Assembly (NCBI RefSeq): GCF_018595685.2
Contig: NZ_CP092334.1
Location: 1,392,001 to 1,456,000, forward strand
Length of the DNA stretch: 64,000 nt
Direction of reading: 5' to 3'
Origin: Flavihumibacter rivuli
Lineage (GTDB): Bacteria > Bacteroidota > Bacteroidia > Chitinophagales > Chitinophagaceae
A program made the position numbers and the translations under genes. Below, in pieces: positions 8,922 to 17,654 of the stretch; within the stretch, counting starts at the first letter, position 1, and every line of letters starts with the position of its first letter. The notes below the pieces were generated by a model. It was given only the letters and a program-made list of their open reading frames with translations, was not told where the DNA came from and ran no database searches.

Positions 8922-9767
8922 TTACAAAACGAGCCGCGCGATGACCGCAAAATGATCAGAAGCGAATCGGCCCTGCCAGGTTTGGGAGATCGTGGCATGG
9001 CTGCCCACTTTCCAGTTTCCTTTCAGGAAAATATGATCGATCGGTTCATTATTCAGCTCCTTACTGGTAAAGCCATTGAATGTACCGGTTGGTCCGTAAT
9101 GCGGGCTTGCGGATAACCCTTTGGAATCCTTCAGGTGCAGGGAATTGCTGTTATCCAGGATCACCCTGATGGGTTCATCGGAAGGGGTGGCATTGAAATC
9201 ACCGGTGATCACCGCCGGGATCTTACCGGCAATGGCTTCCACCTGGCGGAGTAAGAGTTGGGCACTCTCCTTCCTGGCCTGCTTGCCCATATGGTCGAAA
9301 TGGGTATTGAAGGCGTAGAAGGTCTTCTTCGTTTTCCTGTCCCGGAATTTCACCCAGGTCACAATACGGGTGATGGCTGCATCCCAGCTTTTGCTTCCCG
9401 GCACTTCCGGTGTTTCCGATAACCAGAAGGTGGCACTCTCCAGGGCCTCCAGTCGTTTGGTGTCGTAAAAGATCGCGGAATACTCCCCTTTTTGTTTACC
9501 GTCATCCCGGCCCACACCTGCATATTGGTAACCCGGCAGCCGCTGCTGGAGGTCCATCATCTGGTCGTGCAAGGCCTCCTGCACGCCAATGATATGGGCC
9601 TCATGGTAAAGGATCTGGGAAGCAACCAGGTCCTTGCGGTAGGGCCAGGCATTGAGGCTATCCGCCGCCGTATGGAGGCGGATATTGAAGCTCATTACAT
9701 TGAGGTCCTGTGCCATGGCAGCGGCGATTGATAATTGAACGGCAAGGATAAAAAACAACTTTTTCAT
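8922..9767 (-). CDS. Secreted endonuclease/exonuclease/phosphatase (EEP) family protein
   Basis: A 281-residue protein with a signal peptide (MKKLFFILAVQLSIAAAMAQ) and a complete EEP fold. The motifs are VMSFNIR, VGVQEAL (metal-binding Glu), NTHFDHMG, ITGDFNATPSDEP and the C-terminal ASDHFAVIA with the catalytic His. Such exported EEP proteins in Bacteroidota are phosphodiesterases or phosphatases of uncertain substrate (sphingomyelinase-, DNase- or inositol-phosphatase-like). ATG at 9767 was chosen because it begins exactly at the signal peptide; the open frame extends 19 codons further upstream into repeat-like sequence. The gene is single. Confidence 0.88.
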   Translation of the reverse strand: MKKLFFILAVQLSIAAAMAQDLNVMSFNIRLHTAADSLNAWPYRKDLVASQILYHEAHIIGVQEALHDQMMDLQQRLPGYQYAGVGRDDGKQKGEYSAIFYDTKRLEALESATFWLSETPEVPGSKSWDAAITRIVTWVKFRDRKTKKTFYAFNTHFDHMGKQARKESAQLLLRQVEAIAGKIPAVITGDFNATPSDEPIRVILDNSNSLHLKDSKGLSASPHYGPTGTFNGFTSKELNNEPIDHIFLKGNWKVGSHATISQTWQGRFASDHFAVIARLVL

Positions 9768-9967
9768 ATGGTAGTACTGTTGGGTGAAGGTAGGAAATGT
9801 GGGGATGTGAACACCCTCCTGCACTAAAGCTGCGGCGGGCGAGGTGTAAAGATGTAGACTCTTGTGTACGCTAAAGCTGTTGCGGGCGATGCGTGAAGAG
9901 GTGATTCATATTCCCCACCAGGGTATACTCTTCACCCCATCAGGGTCTCCTGAAAGGGACCCTGATG
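9768..9967. repeat. Dispersed intergenic repeat, copy 1
   Basis: Contains the module CTAAAGCTGCGGCGGG (9824-9839), preceded by GATGTGAACACC. A close relative lies at 25301-25372 and 37236-37306. A second partial copy (ACGCTAAAGCTGTTGCGGGC) follows at about 9868-9887. A perfect 10-bp palindrome (9938-9947 with 9958-9967) then reads CATCAGGGTC...GACCCTGATG. See the finding on this family. Confidence 0.65.
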
Positions 9968-10275
9968 AATAGTAGGATGATACCCTTATGGATCCTTAAC
10001 GAGAGCCTTTTGCTTGGTAACTAAAACGATGTACGCTAATACCACCGATCGCCGAAGTTTTTTCTATCATTAAAAGCTAATAAAAGCAAAACCATCATCA
10101 TCGTCTATTCTTATTGTGAAAAAACATCTAGAGTACATCCGATTCCAACTACCCGTTGGTCATAAGACGCAACGGGGGCGGGTATAAGTGATCTGCGTCG
10201 TTGATTATAAAGAAGCAATTATATTCTGAGCCGCTGTTGTGCGTTATCACCAACAGCTCCTGAAGTCAACTTGTG
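9968..10275. other. Intergenic region without a gene
   Basis: About 300 bases between two repeat copies. I see no ORF of useful length, no tRNA and no clear promoter on either strand. The GTTG-rich stretch around 10150-10260 can form only short stems. Confidence 0.4.
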
Positions 10276-10530
10276 TCAACTTTGCTTGCTGATATGAAAG
10301 TATAATACCTCAGCGGGCGCGGTCCTAGAGGCCCCCGATGGAATTCCATCCTTCCATTCATCAGGGTCCCCTGCGGGAGACCCTGATGAGGTGAAAAGAT
10401 TTGGACTCTTGCTTACGCAAAAGCTCAGGCAAGTCCCCAAACCTTTTCCTATGGTTGGCGCAAAGATCACATTTTCACATTTCCACATTTCCACATCCTC
10501 CCCTGGTTAGCGCAAAATTCACATCTTCAC
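10276..10530. repeat. Dispersed intergenic repeat, copy 2, reaching into the OmpA gene end
   Basis: Three modules. A palindrome CATCAGGGTC/GACCCTGATG (10359-10368 with 10379-10388) is the same as at 9938-9967. A module GACTCTTGCTTACGCAAAAGCT (10405-10426) resembles 9858-9879. A run of CACATTT units follows GGTTGGCGCAAAGATCAC (10453-10470), closely matching 25553-25570. The repeat continues through the stop codon of the OmpA-family gene (10519-10521). Confidence 0.65.
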
Positions 10531-11871
10531 AAACTCCACCCTCCTGTTCTGCGCCTTGCCTTCGGGCTTGGTATTGTCACCAACGGGTTGGGTTTCGCCC
10601 TTGCCATCGGTTTCCAGGCGGTCGGCAGCGATTCCGAATTCGTTCACCAGGGCACTCTTCACCGCTGCGGCCCTGCGCTTGGAAAGTTCCAGATTGGCCG
10701 CATCATCCCCATCACTATCGGTATGGCCGATGATCTTCACTTTTACTGCTGCATTCTCGTTCAATACATTCGCGATATCCTTCAGGGTGCCAAAACTTTC
10801 CGGCCTGATCTGGTCCTTGTTCACATCGAAGAGGATACCGGTAGTAGAATACTTACCTTCATTGATCAGTTTGTTGCGGGTATCCGGAGCCCCGATGGCC
10901 AGGCGGATGGAACCGATCACATACCGGTCGATGGCCTGGTGGGTGCCGCCCATCATGAAGAGCAGGCTGTTGTAATCCTTACCCATCGTGAATGCCCGCG
11001 GGATGTCCCAAATCTTTTCATCATCCAGGTAAACCCTAAGGCGTTGGTTCTGCCGCCAGATAGAAACCTTCACCTGGTTATGGGTCTTCGCATGGAACTT
11101 GCTATTGCTGGCCTCATTCTTAATGGTCTCCTTATTGTCCACCCAAACCTTAAAGGTGGAATGTCCCCTGTTGCCACCGGCATCGGTTGGATGGATGGAC
11201 ACTTCCACCGCCTCACGGTTGGCCTGGCCATACATCTTATAGTTGCCAAATTCTTTATCCCTGTCCTTTAATGCGGCAAACATGAAATAAAGTCCGCTAC
11301 TGTAGAAACTGAACTCTGGATTGCAGAACACCTGCATTTCAAGGGTGAAATTATCTGGCAGTTTGGTGATGAATTCCGGCATGAATACCCCTTCCTTAGA
11401 TAACATCAGGAATTTTCCCTGCTGCCCATCCAGGTTCACGATCTCCCCTGTTGCATTGGTATTCCATTTGGCAGGAAAATCACCAATGGCATCCTGGCCG
11501 AAATCTTCCATGGCCACCACTTTCTGGCCGGGAACAAAATCAAACTTGGAATAGGACTTTAGTGTTGGGGTTGCATTAGCATTAGCATTAGCATCATCCT
11601 CCACTACCACTGCACCACCCTTCTTGTTTGCAGTTCCGGTCTTGTCTGAAGAAGCTGTGCCGGAATTATTGCCACTGCCATCGGGCTTCTTCTTGCCGGT
11701 GCCATCAATGGTCTTATCAATACCCTCTTCCACCTTATCGCCGGCCTTGCGCTTGAGCTTCTCTTCCGCCCGGCGTTTGATATCCTTAATAAATTGCGCT
11801 TCACTAGTGGAATAGACAGAGGGGAAAAGGAAAAGTGTAGCGGCAACCAATAACCGATGAAACCATTTCAT
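10519..11871 (-). CDS. OmpA-family protein with LamG-like middle region
   Basis: A 450-residue exported protein (signal peptide MKWFHRLLVAATLFLFPSVYSTSEA). After the signal is a Lys/Glu-rich helix (~residues 26-50), a Ser/Gly/Lys-rich linker, and a short Asn-Ala repeat near residue 93-100. The ~190-residue beta-rich region that follows looks like a concanavalin/LamG-type jelly roll. The C-terminal OmpA domain (~330-450) has the peptidoglycan-binding pattern IIGHTDSDGDDAANLELSKRRA...NRRVEF. Role: probably anchors an envelope or surface module to peptidoglycan. ATG at 11871 starts the signal peptide; the frame is open 42 codons further upstream without one. The last codons and stop lie inside the CACATTT repeat, so its C-terminus VKM may be repeat-derived. 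Confidence 0.85.
   Translation of the reverse strand: MKWFHRLLVAATLFLFPSVYSTSEAQFIKDIKRRAEEKLKRKAGDKVEEGIDKTIDGTGKKKPDGSGNNSGTASSDKTGTANKKGGAVVVEDDANANANATPTLKSYSKFDFVPGQKVVAMEDFGQDAIGDFPAKWNTNATGEIVNLDGQQGKFLMLSKEGVFMPEFITKLPDNFTLEMQVFCNPEFSFYSSGLYFMFAALKDRDKEFGNYKMYGQANREAVEVSIHPTDAGGNRGHSTFKVWVDNKETIKNEASNSKFHAKTHNQVKVSIWRQNQRLRVYLDDEKIWDIPRAFTMGKDYNSLLFMMGGTHQAIDRYVIGSIRLAIGAPDTRNKLINEGKYSTTGILFDVNKDQIRPESFGTLKDIANVLNENAAVKVKIIGHTDSDGDDAANLELSKRRAAAVKSALVNEFGIAADRLETDGKGETQPVGDNTKPEGKAQNRRVEFVKM
11573..11595. repeat. Hexanucleotide tandem repeat inside the OmpA gene
   Basis: The unit GCATTA occurs three times in a row plus a partial copy, encoding Asn-Ala repeats on the minus strand. The unit is a multiple of three, so length change would alter the linker but not the frame. 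Confidence 0.7.
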
Positions 11872-12037
11872 GCTTTTTCTTTTTTGGGTTAAAGAAATCG
11901 CTACCAACCGGAAATGGCTTATCAATAGGATACCATAAGTTACCAAATTATTGGCAGTCCCAGTATTAAAAAGGTGATTGGGTATCACCAGTATCACAGC
12001 AGCAATAAATCGATAAAATCCGCCCCTGTTAAAGGCA

Positions 12038-14146
12038 TCAGGTTTCTACATCCTTCTTCTCCTTTACTACCACCAGGTCTTTAATATCTACCTGCATGGG
12101 CAGGAGCCCGATCTTCACCACTGCCCGCTTGCCCCTCATCTCGATCACTTCTCCCACCTGGTGGTTGCGGCGCATCTTTACTTTAACCCCCACCGCGATC
12201 TCACCACCCACTTCATCGAACTTCGACTCGATCTTCTTCTGCAGTTTGTTCACCACCTTATTCTCATCCTTCTTGAAGAGCAGCGCGAACATTTCCTTCA
12301 TCACCTTTTCCTTGTCTTCCGATTTCTTCCATTCGATCAGGATCTGCTTCATCTTGCGATCCATATCCTTGAGGTAATTGATCCGATCTTCAGTGATCTT
12401 ATTCTGGTGCTTCAACAGTTCTACCTGTTGCTGGTGCTTCTCCTTGTTCATCACCTGCTCCATCTCCTTTTTCAGGCGCTCATTTTCCTTGATCATTTTG
12501 TTCAGTTCCTTCTCCTTCTTTTCCAATTCGCGCAGGTCCTGCTCGGTACGGTTCAGGAGTTTATCGAGACGGAAATGGTCTTCATCCACCAGGTTCCTCG
12601 CCCGATCGATCAATCGCTTTTCCAACCCGATGCGCTCGGCAATAGAGAAGGTATAGGAACTTCCCGGCTTACCGATAATGAGTTTGTATAAGGGCATAAG
12701 ACTATGCTCATCGAAGGCCATGGCGCCGTTGATGATACCGGGGGTCTTGTTGGCCATCACCTTCAGGTTGAGGTAGTGGGTGGTCACAATACCCATGGCA
12801 TGCTTTCTTGCCAGCTCTTCCATGATCACTTCCGCGAAGGCTCCACCCAGGTTGGGATCTGAACCGCTACCCAATTCATCGATGAAGAAAAGGGTCCGGC
12901 CATTGGCCATCTCCATGAAATACTTCATGTTCTTGAGATGGGAGCTATAGGTACTCAGCTCAAACTCCAGGCTCTGGGTATCGCCAATATGGATCATGAG
13001 TTGTTTGAAGATGCCGAACTGGGAGGACGGATGGACAGGCACCAGCAAGCCTGCCTGCACCATCATCTGCGATAACCCCACGGTCTTCATCGTTACTGTT
13101 TTACCGCCCGCATTCGGCCCACTGATCACCAGTATCCGGCTTTTGTCATCCAGCTGGATGGTGACCGGAATGGTGGGCTTACCCGATTTCTTGTTATAGA
13201 GGAATAGTAAAGGGTGATAAGCATTCACCAGTTTGATCAAAGGCTTCTCACTCACCTGTGGATATTCACCGTTATAATCAAGGGCGAATTTTCCCTTCGC
13301 CCTGATGAAATCATATTCGCCCAGGATATCGTGATAGGTTTTTAGCAATTCCGCATATACGGAAAGCCTGGCAGTAAGTTCCCGCAATATCCTGTACACT
13401 TCCCTGCTCTCTTCATTCTCGAGGGAATACACTTCGTTATTGAGCTCAATGGTCTCTTCCGGCTCGATGAAGGCAGTCTTCCTGGTATCGCTTTCGCCAT
13501 GCAGGATACCTTTGATCATGCGCTTGTTCTCGGCAAATACGGCCACTACCCTACGGCCATTGAGGAAGGATTCTTCGATATCAGCCAGGTAGCCTTGTTT
13601 ATTGAGTTTCTGTACCACCCGCTCGAACATCCGGCGAAGGTCAGCACGTTTCTTATAAAGACTGATCCGGATCCTGCGCAATTCTTCCGAAGCATTGTCG
13701 AGTACATTGCCATGCTCATCCAACACATCATTGATCAACTCCTGTATCGTCTTCTCATAATAGGTTCCTTCGATCACATCGGCCAGGCCGGCATTGGCCA
13801 CACGGCGTTCATTATCGAACCAGCGGAATATGCTTTGCAGGCTCTCCGCCAGTTTGCGGATATGCACGAACTGCTCCCCACTCAAAACTGCACCGGGAAT
13901 GGAAAGCAGCTTCAGGTCGCGGGAAAGGTTCAAAACATGGTCATTGGGAAAATACACGCCATTCAGCAGCAGTTGCTTGTACTCATGGCTTTGCTTGAGT
14001 TCCTTCTCGATGAATTCCTGACGGGTATGGATACGCAACTCCCTTGCCTTGGCCTTTGCATACTCGGTCTTGCAATGGGCTTCCAGTAGGGTCTTGATCT
14101 TATCAAACTCCAGTTGAACAACGGCCGATTCCGGGAATAATCTCAT
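12038..14146 (-). CDS. MutS2-family DNA-binding ATPase lacking the Smr domain
   Basis: A 702-residue MutS2 homologue. It has the MutS core/clamp region (~residues 1-320), a Walker A GPNAGGKT (343-350), a Walker B TLFFIDELGSGSD (418-430), and a long coiled coil rich in Lys/Glu (~520-630). It ends in a small KOW-like beta domain (VGVKVKMRRNHQVGEV...). Canonical MutS2 continues with a linker and an Smr nuclease domain starting ELDLRG; here the protein stops after the beta domain. MutS2 proteins act in suppression of recombination and, in B. subtilis, ribosome rescue; without Smr the endonuclease activity should be absent. The ATG at 14146 has a promoter 38 bases upstream. No mutS1 partner is nearby. 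Confidence 0.88.
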   Translation of the reverse strand: MRLFPESAVVQLEFDKIKTLLEAHCKTEYAKAKARELRIHTRQEFIEKELKQSHEYKQLLLNGVYFPNDHVLNLSRDLKLLSIPGAVLSGEQFVHIRKLAESLQSIFRWFDNERRVANAGLADVIEGTYYEKTIQELINDVLDEHGNVLDNASEELRRIRISLYKKRADLRRMFERVVQKLNKQGYLADIEESFLNGRRVVAVFAENKRMIKGILHGESDTRKTAFIEPEETIELNNEVYSLENEESREVYRILRELTARLSVYAELLKTYHDILGEYDFIRAKGKFALDYNGEYPQVSEKPLIKLVNAYHPLLFLYNKKSGKPTIPVTIQLDDKSRILVISGPNAGGKTVTMKTVGLSQMMVQAGLLVPVHPSSQFGIFKQLMIHIGDTQSLEFELSTYSSHLKNMKYFMEMANGRTLFFIDELGSGSDPNLGGAFAEVIMEELARKHAMGIVTTHYLNLKVMANKTPGIINGAMAFDEHSLMPLYKLIIGKPGSSYTFSIAERIGLEKRLIDRARNLVDEDHFRLDKLLNRTEQDLRELEKKEKELNKMIKENERLKKEMEQVMNKEKHQQQVELLKHQNKITEDRINYLKDMDRKMKQILIEWKKSEDKEKVMKEMFALLFKKDENKVVNKLQKKIESKFDEVGGEIAVGVKVKMRRNHQVGEVIEMRGKRAVVKIGLLPMQVDIKDLVVVKEKKDVET

Positions 14147-14183
14147 ACTCTTTCACTCCGCCAACCCTTTTGGGTTCGCGGGG

Positions 14184-14191
14184 CAAAGTTA
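14184..14191 (-). promoter_or_regulatory. Promoter -7 box of mutS2
   Basis: TAACTTTG on the minus strand, a full match to TAnnTTTG, predicts a start about 14180 and a leader of roughly 30 bases. No good TTTG is visible at -33. Confidence 0.55.
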
Positions 14192-14218
14192 GTCCTAATT
14201 ACCCTATTTAAGGAGGGG

Positions 14219-14788
14219 CTAATACATAGCGATACCGTAGAATCCTGCTGCCGGACCTACCTTCGAGAGGCGCCCGTTGTCATACTCCATTTCGAAGGAG
14301 GCACCGTCCCTTTGGTCCACCCACAAGCGGTAAATGGTTTTCTGGCTGGAGGCCCATTCCGCCACTTTTCCCACTCTGGAACCGGGGTAGGCTTCCGATA
14401 CCGCACGATCGAGGTAATATGGGTAGGAATTATCCAGGTAATAACGAAGGGTGTATAACCTTTCCCCTTTCTTTGAATAAGCGGCCTTGAAACGCATTTG
14501 GGGAAGCTTTCCATAAACGATGGAGGAGTCAATATCCTGGTACCATGTCACTTCCGTAGCACCGGGGAAGTCCCTTGTAAAATGCCTGAGTGCACGGGTA
14601 TGCACGTCGTTCAGGAAACCATTGGCATAGCCCTTACCCGATGATCGCACCAACACCTTCACCTCGCTCAACTCCGGACTATTCCTGGCTTTCTCAACAT
14701 AACGGTAAGAATTGGCACAGGAGGAAAATATCACCAGCACTACCAATGGTAAGATGCCAGCTGCCTGGTTTTTTTGCCTGATTTTCAT
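14219..14788 (-). CDS. Hypothetical lipoprotein
   Basis: A 189-residue protein with an N-terminal hydrophobic segment ending in the lipobox IFSSC (Cys at residue 24), so it is predicted to be lipidated. The mature part contains a pattern common in Chitinophagaceae PepSY-like/BT0923-like proteins: TRALRHFTRDFPGATEVTWYQD followed by two F/Y-rich strands (FKAAYSKKGERLYTLRYY). The fold is therefore probably a small alpha/beta domain. Function unknown. It lies 72 bases upstream of mutS2 on the same strand, but mutS2 has its own promoter. Confidence 0.6.
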   Translation of the reverse strand: MKIRQKNQAAGILPLVVLVIFSSCANSYRYVEKARNSPELSEVKVLVRSSGKGYANGFLNDVHTRALRHFTRDFPGATEVTWYQDIDSSIVYGKLPQMRFKAAYSKKGERLYTLRYYLDNSYPYYLDRAVSEAYPGSRVGKVAEWASSQKTIYRLWVDQRDGASFEMEYDNGRLSKVGPAAGFYGIAMY

Positions 14789-14953
14789 ATTAGTAATTTA
14801 CCAAATATTCAGGGCATGAAAAAAAATGAATAGGCTGGATCTGGTGAAGTCCAACAAAGATTAAACAAGCCAATCCCGCTTTGCGGGAAGGGATAGGATC
14901 CACCACCGTTTCGGAAGCCGGACACCTGCCCTCTATGCTGTTGACGGCAGGGA

Positions 14954-16300
14954 TCAGGCCAACCGGCGCTTTGGAAGGGTGAAACAGAATTCACTGCCCT
15001 GGCCTAAATCGGAACGGATTGACAGCCAGCCGCCGTTACGGTGAAGGTATTCCCGGCACAACATCAACCCCAGTCCCGTGCCACTTTCCTTATTGGTACC
15101 CTGCGTAGTGAAAAATGCATTCTCCTGTAATTTTTCAATCGTTTCGGCCGACATTCCCGCACCATTATCCTTTACATAAACTTCCACATGCGCATCTAAT
15201 TCGCGAGAGCCTATTATCACCATTCCATTTTCAGGGGTAAACTTCAATGCATTGGACAGCAGGTTGCGGAGTACCAGTTGCGTCATGTCCCGATCCGCCC
15301 AAACCCCTATTTCCCCTGGAAGACGGTTGCGGATCTCAATGGATTTTCCGGAAGCCTGCAGATGCACCTGGTTCAACACCTCTTCGGTAACCATGGCAAG
15401 GTTCAGTTCTTCCGGATGGGCCGCTGCTGCCTGTAACTGGCTTTTCGCCCATTGCAGCAGGTTTTCCATGAGGTTGGTGGTGAATTGCATCTCCTTGTTG
15501 ATATCGGGTATCATCAACTTTACCTCTTCTGCAGGGAGGTCATATTTCTCAATATTGCGGAACAGGTTCTTCAAAGCATACATAGGTGTCCGCAGGTCAT
15601 GCGCGATCACCGAAAACAACTTGTCCTTTAAATTATTGAGGTCACTCAACTGGGCTGATTGCTCTTCCACCAGTAACTTCTGGGCCTGAAGTTTCTCATT
15701 GAACTGTATCAGTTCTTCCTGGTATCCCGTGTTCTCTTTCTTGATCAGGTAAAGGCCATAGAAAATAAAGAAGAGGGCCAGCAAATGATTTCCCACAAAG
15801 AATGGGTAATTCAAACTGGAGAGTTGAATGGTATAATCCCTTTTCAATACATACACCAGGATGTAACAAAGGGCTGCTATGGCACCACAGAAAAAGGCCT
15901 GCCACAATTTGGGCAGGAAGAATACGGAAAGCACGCCGTAAAGAATGAAGAACAATTCAATACCCAGGTCAAGGTTGGCAGCATATACCAATGAACTCAG
16001 GACAGGATAGCTGGTAAAATAGACCATCAGGGCTGCCGTGGTATGACCCAGCATACTTAACCAAAGTACCGTGCCACTGATAAAGGCCGGTGAACAGGCT
16101 ACTACCCAGGCAATGGCAGGAAGTTCATCATTATTCAATAAGCCGGCGATGGGCAACAGGATACCGGTTAACAGGCCAAGGAAATTAAGCCGGTTGAAAA
16201 TGCGCATCCTTCGTTTCTCCAAAGGATCTACCAACTTATCTATATTTTCTACCGCATCCTCCCGGATCCAACCTGATTGGAGCAATAACTGATCGATCAT
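14954..16300 (-). CDS. Membrane-bound sensor histidine kinase
   Basis: A 448-residue protein. The N-terminal ~200 residues carry about six hydrophobic helices without a periplasmic sensor domain. A short coiled coil (EELIQFNEKLQAQK...) leads to the HisKA domain with phospho-acceptor His at residue 234 (FSVIAHDLRTP). The HATPase_c domain has the N box (LLSNALKF), G1 (DNGAGM) and G2 (GTGLGLML) motifs and ends with FTLP. It is an intact kinase that should phosphorylate a response regulator, but no regulator gene is adjacent, so it is an orphan here. ATG at 16300 was preferred to an upstream alternative start that would add an unlikely 17 residues. Confidence 0.88.
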   Translation of the reverse strand: MIDQLLLQSGWIREDAVENIDKLVDPLEKRRMRIFNRLNFLGLLTGILLPIAGLLNNDELPAIAWVVACSPAFISGTVLWLSMLGHTTAALMVYFTSYPVLSSLVYAANLDLGIELFFILYGVLSVFFLPKLWQAFFCGAIAALCYILVYVLKRDYTIQLSSLNYPFFVGNHLLALFFIFYGLYLIKKENTGYQEELIQFNEKLQAQKLLVEEQSAQLSDLNNLKDKLFSVIAHDLRTPMYALKNLFRNIEKYDLPAEEVKLMIPDINKEMQFTTNLMENLLQWAKSQLQAAAAHPEELNLAMVTEEVLNQVHLQASGKSIEIRNRLPGEIGVWADRDMTQLVLRNLLSNALKFTPENGMVIIGSRELDAHVEVYVKDNGAGMSAETIEKLQENAFFTTQGTNKESGTGLGLMLCREYLHRNGGWLSIRSDLGQGSEFCFTLPKRRLA

Positions 16301-16435
16301 GGGCCGGCTGTTTATGAGCAATGTATGGTTAAACAATGCCAAACATAACAATCAATCGGACCTATTGTTCCTTTGCTCTTCCAAAAGCTGCAAAACTGTT
16401 GCACTGGTTGACCAGAAACCAACCAGCGCATCTGC

Positions 16436-17467
16436 TCAGCTCAATCGTGGACGGAGACGGCTACGGGATTTATTGAAGATATTCGGGCCCTTGGTAATGC
16501 CTTTCCTGATCTTCACCTGCTCTTCTTCCGGTAAGTGGATGATATCCTGGCATTCAGTGCTGCAGCAACCTTCATGTTTGGCTGCACATTCCTCACACTG
16601 GATGAATAACAGGTGACAGCCTTCATTGGCGCAGTTGGTATGGGTGTCTGCAGGTTTACCGCACTGATGGCATTTGGCAATGATCTCCTCGCTGATGCGC
16701 TCACCCAACCGTTCGTCGAACACAAAATTCTTTCCCTTGAACTTATTGGGCAATCCCTGTTCTTTCACCTTATTGGCATAATGGATGATCCCGCCTTCCA
16801 GGTGAAACACATTCTTAAAACCATTGTGCAACATATAGGCACTGGCTTTCTCACAACGAATACCGCCGGTACAATACATGATGATGTTCTTGTCCTTTTT
16901 ATCCCTCATCATCTCCACCGCCATGGGCAATTGCTCCCTGAAGGTATCACTGGGCACTTCAATGGCCTTATCGAAATGGCCCACTTCATATTCGTAGTGG
17001 TTGCGCATGTCGATCACAATGGTGTCTGGATCTTCTGTCAGTTTGTTGAATTCTTCGGCATTCACATACCTACCCTTATTTCGCATATCGAAACCGGGAT
17101 CAGTAATACCATCCGCAACGATCTTCTCCCTCACTTTCACCTTCAGCACCCAGAATGACTTGCCATCATCATCAACGGCTATGTTCAGCCTGATGCCATT
17201 CAATGGTTCAATGGAATAGAGGTATTGCTTCAGGGCCTCGAAATGGGGACTTGGCACGCTGATCTGTGCATTGATACCCTCATGGGCAACATAGATTCGG
17301 CCAAAGACCTTGAGCTCGTACAAATGCTTGTAAAGTTCATCCCTGAATTGCTGGGGATCCTCAATCGGGAAATACTGGTAGAAGGAAATAGTGGTGCGTG
17401 GTTCGGTTTCTTCGAATAAACGCTTTTTCAACTCCGCCTGGGAGATACGATTGTGTAAAACTGCCAT
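16436..17467 (-). CDS. trhO: tRNA uridine(34) hydroxylase TrhO
   Basis: A 343-residue rhodanese-related protein. TrhO catalyses oxygen-dependent hydroxylation of U34 to 5-hydroxyuridine in certain tRNAs. Three parts are visible: an N-terminal acylphosphatase-like region (~20-130), a rhodanese domain with the active loop [11 protein letters not shown] (catalytic Cys plus IRCEK signature), and a Cys-rich C-terminal region with repeated CxxC and CCSTEC motifs that probably binds zinc. All are typical of the family. ATG at 17467, preceded by a -7 box 54 bases upstream. Highly secure. Confidence 0.93.
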   Translation of the reverse strand: MAVLHNRISQAELKKRLFEETEPRTTISFYQYFPIEDPQQFRDELYKHLYELKVFGRIYVAHEGINAQISVPSPHFEALKQYLYSIEPLNGIRLNIAVDDDGKSFWVLKVKVREKIVADGITDPGFDMRNKGRYVNAEEFNKLTEDPDTIVIDMRNHYEYEVGHFDKAIEVPSDTFREQLPMAVEMMRDKKDKNIIMYCTGGIRCEKASAYMLHNGFKNVFHLEGGIIHYANKVKEQGLPNKFKGKNFVFDERLGERISEEIIAKCHQCGKPADTHTNCANEGCHLLFIQCEECAAKHEGCCSTECQDIIHLPEEEQVKIRKGITKGPNIFNKSRSRLRPRLS

Positions 17468-17520
17468 TAAATGGAAATTTTAAGGACACTTGCCTGGTGA
17501 ACAAAATTTCTTAAACGCCG

Positions 17521-17528
17521 CAAAGATA
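17521..17528 (-). promoter_or_regulatory. Promoter -7 box of trhO
   Basis: TATCTTTG on the minus strand, followed by CGGCG. It implies a start near 17516 and a leader of about 50 bases. The -33 box is not obvious. Confidence 0.55.
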
Positions 17529-17654
17529 GGGCTTTTCAGGCAGGTTGCCAGCAGTTAAATCAGGCTGTTCCAGGCAGGTCCTGACGGCAGGAGTTTACAC
17601 GAAAAACGATAAGGGGAAATGCCAGGCTACAAAGGAATGTCCTCACCCAATTCC

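Noticed and set aside
10588..11271. 227-codon plus-strand ORF inside the OmpA gene
   Set aside because: Antisense shadow of a real gene with signal peptide and OmpA domain; the translation has no family pattern.
12161..14089. Long antisense ORFs within mutS2
   Set aside because: Leu/His/Phe-rich shadows of Lys/Glu-rich sequence on the coding strand, without domain content.
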